From the NCBI RefSeq assembly GCF_009831215.1, contig NZ_WUTW01000002.1:558001-622000 (forward strand): a stretch of 64,000 nt of DNA. The letters are read 5' to 3'. Positions 37,401 to 43,311 of the stretch are shown here, piece after piece (the first letter of the stretch is position 1; each line of letters opens with the position of its first letter). Origin of the DNA: Actinomadura rayongensis (GTDB taxonomy: Bacteria > Actinomycetota > Actinomycetes > Streptosporangiales > Streptosporangiaceae). Below the pieces are notes generated by a model, which saw only the letters and a list, made by a program, of their open reading frames with translations, was not told where the DNA came from and did no database searches. The translations under genes were made by a program, and so were the position numbers.

Positions 37401-38568
37401 TGACGGCGAACTCGGCGCTGATGATGTACTTGCCCTTGAAGGCGGACGTGGGGATCGAGTAGAAGAGGCGCTTCGTGCCCGTCCCGTTGCAGTAGTACGG
37501 GTCACCGGAAAGCGCCGGGCATTTGCCGCTCCCCTCGTTGTCCTTGCCGGGGAAACCCCAGTACTCGGTACTGGGATAACCACTCGCGACCATCGTCCAG
37601 CCGGTGCGCGACGCCGTCTTGTAGACGGGGTCGACGTAGACCGGGAACGTCGTCTCCTTCGCGGAGAGCAGTGCCGCGTCGGGCGCGATGGTGAGGTTGC
37701 GGCGGTCGAGCGTCACGGCCGCCTGACCTTGGCGTGACGATTCCGACGGTCCCTTGCGCAGGTCGACGGCACCGGGCGCGTCGGCCTTCGGGGTCTCGGC
37801 CGCGGGCTTGCGCGAGTCCCACATCAGGGGCTGCGGCGCGTCGAGCAGCGGCGCTCCCGACCGGTCCACGACCCGGACGCCGCCGCCCTGGACGGGGCGG
37901 ACGCCGCCGGAGCCCCCGGTGGTGAGCGTCAGGCGCCGGACGCGCGGGTCCGCCGCCGCCTCCCGCGTCTTGATCTTGAAGACATGGGAGAAGCCGTCGA
38001 TGTCGGCGTTGACGACGAGGTCCACGCCCGGCAGAACATCGGCGTAGGTAGCCGTGGCGCCCTGGATCGTGGGTTCCGGAAGACGGCCGGGCCAGGCCAG
38101 CGAGAAGTTCTGGCCGGCGCGCTCGACCTTGGCGACCGCGCCGGTTCCGCCGCCGGAGAAGCGCATGGTGAGATTCGCGGCCTTGGGGACGAGCGAACCG
38201 TCCTTGGCCTTGACGAGCGTGGCGTCCGGCGTCGCCCATCCGTCGCCCTTGCGCACGCGGACCGCGCGCACGCTCTGCACGGCGGTGAAGGTCTGGTCCG
38301 GGTTGGCGTAAACGGTGCGGCGCTCGTCCCGGAACGCCGTGACCTCGACGGGATCTCCCGTCTTCTTGGCCTTGGCGAGCGCGGCCTCTTCCGTCGGCGC
38401 CAACACCGCTGCGGTCGGCGGGTCGGCATGTGCACCGGTCACCGGCTGTAGCGATACCCCCGCAATAACAGCGGTCAAGAGGGAAGTCACCCAAGCCGAT
38501 CGCCGCAGGACAACGCCACAATACGAGCGCCGTCGATGATCTCTCGAGCGCAGCCGAAGATGGCGCAT
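34459..38568 (-). CDS. secreted multi-LamG (concanavalin-like) protein upstream of the RHS toxin
   Basis: This is a 1369-aa protein from ATG 38568, with AGGGG in front; the open frame continues upstream to 38790 but without a ribosome site. It has a long Arg-rich signal peptide (RRSAWVTSLLTAVIAGVSL, cleavage near AHA). A region resembling DNRLRE domains follows (PVYVDPVYKTASRTGWTMVA, then ASGYPSTEYW). Three LamG-type jelly-roll domains come next, each with a YSVSAWVKL/FSVSAWVYL-like strand, a HLVGVYD/HLVGVHD strand and an IGR-G-VDDVRIYD end. LamG folds bind glycans or proteins. It ends 58 bases before the RHS start. Paired LamG and RHS genes are frequent in actinomycetes, suggesting an adhesive or structural partner for the toxin. 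Confidence 0.88.
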   Translation of the reverse strand: MRHLRLRSRDHRRRSYCGVVLRRSAWVTSLLTAVIAGVSLQPVTGAHADPPTAAVLAPTEEAALAKAKKTGDPVEVTAFRDERRTVYANPDQTFTAVQSVRAVRVRKGDGWATPDATLVKAKDGSLVPKAANLTMRFSGGGTGAVAKVERAGQNFSLAWPGRLPEPTIQGATATYADVLPGVDLVVNADIDGFSHVFKIKTREAAADPRVRRLTLTTGGSGGVRPVQGGGVRVVDRSGAPLLDAPQPLMWDSRKPAAETPKADAPGAVDLRKGPSESSRQGQAAVTLDRRNLTIAPDAALLSAKETTFPVYVDPVYKTASRTGWTMVASGYPSTEYWGFPGKDNEGSGKCPALSGDPYYCNGTGTKRLFYSIPTSAFKGKYIISAEFAVTLRHTYSSSAKGVDLHWTSKSIGTGTNWDNQPASGDMNFLQTKSPTNPTSSCTSTNQNVRFDAKAAVQAGLSNTTFRVRADDEGDYTYWKRFCENAQLEVHYTTAPNQPKQSELKMTPGGSCISGTGRPYVDEPPKLSATLRDPDNEQVRGQFSVSWVGTDGVKVTKTYTTGYKASGSRFDYSLTGVGIPQNTVISWEVRASDSYLWGPWSWEGSQTSCQFIYDATKPKPPTVTSTTGHAVGEYGSFTFKASDTDVVAYKYGFNDENVTAHTVQTTSGGAQTVRFMPDHDGPQSVAVVAVDGANQTNAVVANFEFYVDPGRGPRAAWDLNENAGATQAIARDLPDTTGTLSGSAQLGGAGTIGGSLALDGGSVQTGQKVVATDQNYSVSAWVKLTNSTQYGTVISQDGDRNSGFELGYYPSSGKWSFWRADADTDNAPIKTASGSAATLNTWTHLVGVYDKSAGQLRLYVNGSLAGTVAVTGDWAASGPLQIGRGKVNGAYAHWWRGGVDDVRIYDEPLSETDIADLYARKSAPPPALARWSLDEPAGTTQVTGVPERYTAGRVGTVQFGAPGVKGKALRTVGWESAGALETTAPVVRTDESFSVSAWVYLDKGDIGGYALGQDGASEGAFQLGYESALKKWAFRMRGTDTSTGAWINAFSTQPAELNEWVHLVGVHDATAKKIYLYVNGVLTGTADNPNPWHGEGALTIGRNKYHGQTSSYWHGYIDDVKVFDRVLVPDDIPVLYALSPERRGYWPLNTATGGISPEQRNGTGMTLTGDATIYTPPPDDDPLDPSPPAMVGSGQLRLNATGTDGAGTTPALIQTNRSFTVTLHARLASEEPVNSMTVLSQAGTSGYGFAIRYDKTTGQWQVVMPKTDGGSEVVSVNYTQAQGSSDESGQSIAIVYDHTVGELRIYVDGNEDAAAKVPYLSTWNAAGPLRIGGSGPEAFIGDVDDVRVYAGVLDEGTLQRLNDRTEQPDL

Positions 38569-39111
38569 ACGGACCCCTGGGCAGATAAGACCGACATAAA
38601 ACGCCCTCAACTTAAGGTGGTCAACACCGCCTGACAAGACTCTCCGTGACGGATATATTGTGGCATGAATCACCCACGTCGACGTAAACCCGATGGCGAG
38701 AGCGCTATGCCTCCTTGCACACAAAGGAGTTCTTGCAAGTCCGGCGACCCTGCGTAGTCGGCGCCGGATGACTGCACAACCCGTACACACACAACAAGTG
38801 ACGATGCCGTTTTGTTATGGAAGGTTGATGAGATCGTGCGTCACCCAGTTTCTTGCGCGGGTTTTCCTGCACCGAAACAATGAACGACGAAAAACTGTCA
38901 TGAATGGATACGCTACGTAGCGACTCACGGAACGTTCCGGGACGGCGGCCCTCCGGTCGGCCGAAGGTCCGACGGCGCGGAACCGTACGGCAGGGCGGCG
39001 CATGCGCCGGACGCCGCGGGAACCCGGACTCGAATGACGGCGGGCGAGGAACCCCGTAGGGTGCTTTGTGCCGTATTCAGGCCCCTGAACAGCACTCCTC
39101 CGGAGGGGAAC
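38569..39111. other. AT-richer divergent intergenic region
   Basis: These 543 bases lie between the LamG gene and the beta-propeller gene. The first 340 are AT-rich for this genome (for example GATATATTGTGGCATGAATC near 38650 and GTTTTGTTATGGAAGGTTGA near 38820). No coding frame is convincing. This kind of stretch is what Lsr2 binds. The right-hand part holds the ribosome site CGGAGGGGAAC of the next gene. Confidence 0.5.
38595..38623 (-). promoter_or_regulatory. candidate promoter of the LamG-RHS-immunity operon
   Basis: On the minus strand TTGACC (38618-38623) and TTTATG (38595-38600) are separated by 17 bases, close to a vegetative -35/-10 pair. They lie about 30-55 bases upstream of the LamG ATG. 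It is one of the few such AT-rich stretches in the window. Confidence 0.4.
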
Positions 39112-41892
39112 GTGAGCACGTCCGGCAACGACTCCACGGCTGACGGCGGTCAGGAGGATTGGCAGTTCTCCCCTCCGCCGCCTCCTCCCTGGGCCGTGAC
39201 CGAGCCGGAGGAAGAGCGGACCGCCAAGAGCGAGGCTCCGGCGCAGCAGGGTGATGCGGGGCGAGGCGGCGGCCTCAGCCCGGCTCCGGCGACACCGCCC
39301 CCGCCCGCGTGGGCCGAGGAGACCGTCACCGACTCCGGCGAGCACCGTCCGTTCAGCCCGCCGCCCGCCGTCCAGCAGCCCTGGGAGACGACGCCTCCGC
39401 CGCCGGGCCCGGGCTCGCTCCATCGCCGGCAGCCGCCCGCGCCCCGGGCGGAGCCGGAGGCCGGGCATCGGCCGTTCGCGCCGCCGCCCGCCGTCCAGCA
39501 ACCCTGGGAGACGGGACCGAGGCAGTCACCGTCCGGCGGCGGAGCCGGCGTCCCGCCGCAGGTCGTCGAGCCGTGGATCGTCGAGGCCAGGAAGAACAAG
39601 GCCAAGCGACGCCGCGACTTCCCCATGAAACCGGTCATCGCGGGCGTCATCGCCCTGGTCGTGGTCGGCGGGGGCGGGTACGGCGTCTACGCCCTCATGT
39701 CCGGCGGTGACGACGGTCCGGGCAACGGCGATCCGTCGTCGTTCGCCGACGCGCTCTTCGCCGTGGACAGGGCGGCGCCCTCCGACGGCCTCGACCAATC
39801 GATCAACGCGGCGTCGGCGGCGGGCGGGACGGTCGTCGTCGCCGGTTCGCAGACCGGAGCGCTCAGCCCGCGGCCGAAGTTCCTCTTCTCCGCCGACCAG
39901 GGCCGGACGTGGCACGTCGCGAAGGTCCGGATGAAGGACGGCGGCCCGGCGCTCGGTCGCGGGCCCGACGCGGTCTTCGGCGCGGCGGGCGGATGGGTGG
40001 CGCTCGGCGCGGGCAACGCCACGGAGAACGTCTGGACCAGCGCAGACGGGCAGACCTGGACGCAGACGGCCGCCAAGCCCGGCGTCTTCACCGCGGGCGA
40101 CGTCATCGAACAGGTCACCCGTGCCGGACGGGGATACATCGCGGTCGGCCACCGTTCGTTCGGCAAGAGCGACGCGCCGATCCTGTGGCGGTCCCCCGAC
40201 GGCGCGAACTGGCAGCGCGTGACCGGCCGCGCGATCGGCATGAAGACGGGCAAGGACGCGCTCGGTGCCCTGCGCTACGCGGTGGCGACGGGCCGGACGA
40301 TCCTCGTCTCGGGGACGGTCGTCAAGCGCAAGAGCACGGTCGCCGGGGTCTGGAGCTCCACCGACGGCGGGCGGACCTGGCAGGCGCTCGGCGCCCCGAC
40401 CGCGTCCGGGGCGTTCGGCGACCTGCACCTGGCGGCCAACCGTTCGGGCTTCCTCGCCGTGCGGCGCGGGAAGTCCGGCAGCGCCCGGCCGGGCATCGCG
40501 TTCCGGTCCGGCGACGGCCGCAAGTGGGAGCAGGCCGGGACGATCGAGGCGGGGTCCGGGATCGAGCCGCTGCGGCTGGCCGGTGACGACTCGGGCTTCG
40601 CGCTCCTGGCCGCGACCGCCGACGGCCGTGAGGTCGCCTTCCAGAGCGCGGACGGCTCGGCCTGGGGCCAGGGCGCCGATCTCGGCACCGGACCGCAGCG
40701 CAAACTGAACGCCGTGACGGTCGCCGGGGGCGCCGTGGTGATCGGCGGGAGCAGCCGGCAGACCGATCAGGACTACCAGCTCCTCGTCGGTTCGGGCGGG
40801 CAGGTGACGCCCGTCGATCTGCGCCGCGTCCCGGGCGCGGTCGTCACCGAGCGGTCGGTCGTGGACGTCGCGAGCGCCGACGGGCGGCTCGTCGCGGTCG
40901 GCAGCACGAACGGGCGCGCCGCCGTGTGGACGAGTTCCGACGGCACGTCCTGGAAGCGGGCGGCCGTCCCGTCCGTCGCCGCGTCGAACCAGCGGCAGCG
41001 GCTCCTCAAGGTCGCCCACGGGTCGCGGGGGTGGCTCGCGATCGGGACCGACGGCCGCAGGCCGCTGCTCGCCACGTCCGCGGACGGCACGTCGTGGCAG
41101 TGGCAGGATCCGTCGGCCTTCGCCCCGCACGGCGGGCGTTCGGTGACGCTCGCGGGCGTGGCGGCCGGCCCGAAGGGTTACCTGATCGTCGGCCGCGACG
41201 CGCTCGGCGACCGGGAGTCGTCGGCCGTCGCATGGTTCTCGGCGGACCTGCGGTCGTGGCAGCCCGCCCGGCAGGACGGGCTGGCGGCCGAGCACGGGAC
41301 GTCCCGGGAGATGACGGCGGTCGCCGCGACGCCCACCGGGTTCGCCGCGGTCGGAGCCAGTTCGACCAAGGGCGTCCCCGCCACGCACCCGGCGCGTCCG
41401 GCGATCTGGGTGTCGAACGACGGCCTGGCGTGGACGGAGAAGGAGGCCGTCGGACCGACGGGCGTGCAGAACATCCGGCTGACGCACATCGTCGCGGCCG
41501 GACGCGTGTTCGTCGCGGGCGGCGAGGGCCAGGCGCCGGGCGACCGGGCGGTCGCGGTGGCGTCGAGCGACGCGGGGAACACCTGGCGCGGCGGCACGCT
41601 GCCCACGCCGACGGGCAACGCCGCGAGCTTCCTCGGCGCCGCCGCGGCGCGGAACGGCACGATCACGCTGGTCGGAATGTTCGGGAGCTGGCACGACGGC
41701 GACACGATCCGGTGGACCTCGCAGGACGGCCAGGCCTGGCAGCCGACGGTCCCGCAGGGGCCGGGCCTCTCCGGTGAGGGACGGCAGCAGATCGGCGCGC
41801 TGACCGCGTCCGGCGGCGGCCTGCTCGGTGTCGGAATCTCCACCGGCGGCGACGGCGACCAGCTGACGCTGTGGCGGTTCGACGAGTCCTGA
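39112..41892 (+). CDS. membrane-anchored Asp-box (BNR-like) beta-propeller protein
   Basis: This is a 926-aa protein from GTG 39112, with CGGAGGGG upstream. The cytoplasmic N-terminus (about 1-172) is Pro-rich and carries a duplicated motif, HRPFSPPPAVQQPWET near 79-93 and HRPFAPPPAVQQPWET near 119-134. A single membrane helix (about 173-196) leads to an extracellular region with roughly eleven Asp-box repeats (S-x-D-G-x-x-W, as in VWTSADGQTWTQ, WSSTDGGRTWQ, VWTSSDGTSWKR, IWVSNDGLAWTE). Such repeats build sialidase-like or WD-like propellers. No sialidase catalytic Arg/Glu/Tyr set is evident, so a binding or scaffold role is more likely than hydrolysis. It diverges from the LamG-RHS operon and converges with the beta-helix gene. 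Confidence 0.8.
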   Translation: MSTSGNDSTADGGQEDWQFSPPPPPPWAVTEPEEERTAKSEAPAQQGDAGRGGGLSPAPATPPPPAWAEETVTDSGEHRPFSPPPAVQQPWETTPPPPGPGSLHRRQPPAPRAEPEAGHRPFAPPPAVQQPWETGPRQSPSGGGAGVPPQVVEPWIVEARKNKAKRRRDFPMKPVIAGVIALVVVGGGGYGVYALMSGGDDGPGNGDPSSFADALFAVDRAAPSDGLDQSINAASAAGGTVVVAGSQTGALSPRPKFLFSADQGRTWHVAKVRMKDGGPALGRGPDAVFGAAGGWVALGAGNATENVWTSADGQTWTQTAAKPGVFTAGDVIEQVTRAGRGYIAVGHRSFGKSDAPILWRSPDGANWQRVTGRAIGMKTGKDALGALRYAVATGRTILVSGTVVKRKSTVAGVWSSTDGGRTWQALGAPTASGAFGDLHLAANRSGFLAVRRGKSGSARPGIAFRSGDGRKWEQAGTIEAGSGIEPLRLAGDDSGFALLAATADGREVAFQSADGSAWGQGADLGTGPQRKLNAVTVAGGAVVIGGSSRQTDQDYQLLVGSGGQVTPVDLRRVPGAVVTERSVVDVASADGRLVAVGSTNGRAAVWTSSDGTSWKRAAVPSVAASNQRQRLLKVAHGSRGWLAIGTDGRRPLLATSADGTSWQWQDPSAFAPHGGRSVTLAGVAAGPKGYLIVGRDALGDRESSAVAWFSADLRSWQPARQDGLAAEHGTSREMTAVAATPTGFAAVGASSTKGVPATHPARPAIWVSNDGLAWTEKEAVGPTGVQNIRLTHIVAAGRVFVAGGEGQAPGDRAVAVASSDAGNTWRGGTLPTPTGNAASFLGAAAARNGTITLVGMFGSWHDGDTIRWTSQDGQAWQPTVPQGPGLSGEGRQQIGALTASGGGLLGVGISTGGDGDQLTLWRFDES

Positions 41893-41897
41893 CGGGT

Positions 41898-43100
41898 TCA
41901 GCCGGTGCGGTTGCCCCAGGCGAGGACGCGCTGGGCGGGCTCGGGTTCGCAGCCCGTCCCGCCCGTGGACGTGTCCGAGCCCGGCGACGCCGACCAGGTG
42001 CGCACGGGCCCGTTGTACCCGGACGTCAGCGTGTTGTCGTAGAAGCGGTTCTCCAGCGACGCGCACTCGCGCGGGGCGGACGCGTCCGCGCGTCGCTGGA
42101 ACCAGTCCGAGAAGAACGCTTTGGAGCCCGCGCGGACGAAGACGTTGCCGGAGACCTTGTTGCCGCCGCTGGCGTTGCGCGTGCGGATGGGATCGCCGCT
42201 CACCCCGTCGAACCGGTTGCCGCGGATGATGTTGCCGCTGCTCCGGTGGGCGAGGTAGACGCCGTGAACGAGTGCCGCCTGAGCGGGGTCACCGCCGTTC
42301 TCGATGTCGGCGAACTCGTTCTGCTCGATGATGTTGCGCTGCGAGTTGACCAGGTCGATCGCGCCGTAGCCGAGCGCCGTCGGGACGTGCTTGGACCCGA
42401 TGGCGGCGAACCGGACGCCGTAGACGGTGTTGCCGTTGACGCCCGTCGGCCCGCCGACGAGGACTCCGGCCGGGGACGGACGGGTCCCGCCGTCGAACAT
42501 GATCCCGCCGCTGGAGTACCGCTCCAGCTGGAGGTAGTAGAAGCGCAGCGCGGTATCGCCGGTGCCGGCGGGCGGCGGTTCGGCGCGCAGCCAGAAGCCG
42601 ATGCCGCCGGTCCCCCGGAAGATCGGGCGTCCCGCGATGCCGGTGAGATCCCCGCCGTACCGGTAGTCGGCCGGAAGGAAGCTGATCGAGTGCCCGGGGA
42701 CGTACGTCTTCCAGTTGAGCGGCGGGGACGAGTAGACGCCCCGGCGGATGCGGACCTCCACGTCGGCTTTCGGACGGGCGGCGGCGATGATCTGCTGGGC
42801 GCGCGCGAGCGACGCCACGGCGTGGGCGGGGTCGCGGCCGTCGGCGGCGTCCGATCCGGCGGCGTCGAGATAGACGCGGAAGACCGGCGGGGCGCCCGCC
42901 GTCGAGGGCGCCAGATGGGGCTCGCGCCGGTCGCCGCCGCTCGCCATGCCCGTGAGGACGACAGAGACCAGCAGGCTTCCGCCGGCTCCGGCGGCGAGGG
43001 AGAGCAACGCCGTCGTCCGGGCGCTGCGGGACCGCGCGGGACCGGCGGGCGGACGGATCGCCTCGCCGGCCGGCCGTTGCGGCTCGATCACACCGGTCAT
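41898..43100 (-). CDS. membrane-anchored right-handed beta-helix (pectate-lyase-fold) protein
   Basis: This is a 400-aa protein from ATG 43100. A single N-terminal membrane segment (about 28-55, TALLSLAAGAGGSLLVSVVL) is followed by a domain of short parallel-helix coils: YLDAAGSDAADGRDPAHAVA at its entry, NTVYGVRFAAIG, NSQRNIIEQNEFADIENG, SSGNIIRGNRFDGV, GGNKVSGNVF. These N-x-I/F-x-x-N rungs mark the right-handed beta-helix family of extracellular polysaccharide-active proteins. It is probably anchored outside the membrane and may bind or cleave a glycan; no catalytic residue can be fixed. The start lacks a strong ribosome site. It lies five bases from the convergent propeller gene end. Confidence 0.8.
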   Translation of the reverse strand: MTGVIEPQRPAGEAIRPPAGPARSRSARTTALLSLAAGAGGSLLVSVVLTGMASGGDRREPHLAPSTAGAPPVFRVYLDAAGSDAADGRDPAHAVASLARAQQIIAAARPKADVEVRIRRGVYSSPPLNWKTYVPGHSISFLPADYRYGGDLTGIAGRPIFRGTGGIGFWLRAEPPPAGTGDTALRFYYLQLERYSSGGIMFDGGTRPSPAGVLVGGPTGVNGNTVYGVRFAAIGSKHVPTALGYGAIDLVNSQRNIIEQNEFADIENGGDPAQAALVHGVYLAHRSSGNIIRGNRFDGVSGDPIRTRNASGGNKVSGNVFVRAGSKAFFSDWFQRRADASAPRECASLENRFYDNTLTSGYNGPVRTWSASPGSDTSTGGTGCEPEPAQRVLAWGNRTG

Positions 43101-43311
43101 CGGACGGCGTCGGCTCGACGTGACGCACCGGCCGGCGTCGCCCGACGGGCCGGCTCGTTCTTCCGACGTTCGATCTCCGCCTCCTGTGTCGGGCCCGTGT
43201 CCGGCACACCGTCTCGTGCCCTCAACTGTCCCAGACCGCCGAGTGCGACGGCACCGGGCAGGGACGTTCCACGTCGAGCAACGTCCGAGGGCCCGCCGAA
43301 GTTCGCGCCGC

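Noticed and set aside
39526..42066. An 846-codon minus-strand frame opposite the beta-propeller gene
   Set aside because: Antisense shadow; the plus-strand frame has the ribosome site, membrane helix and Asp-box repeats.
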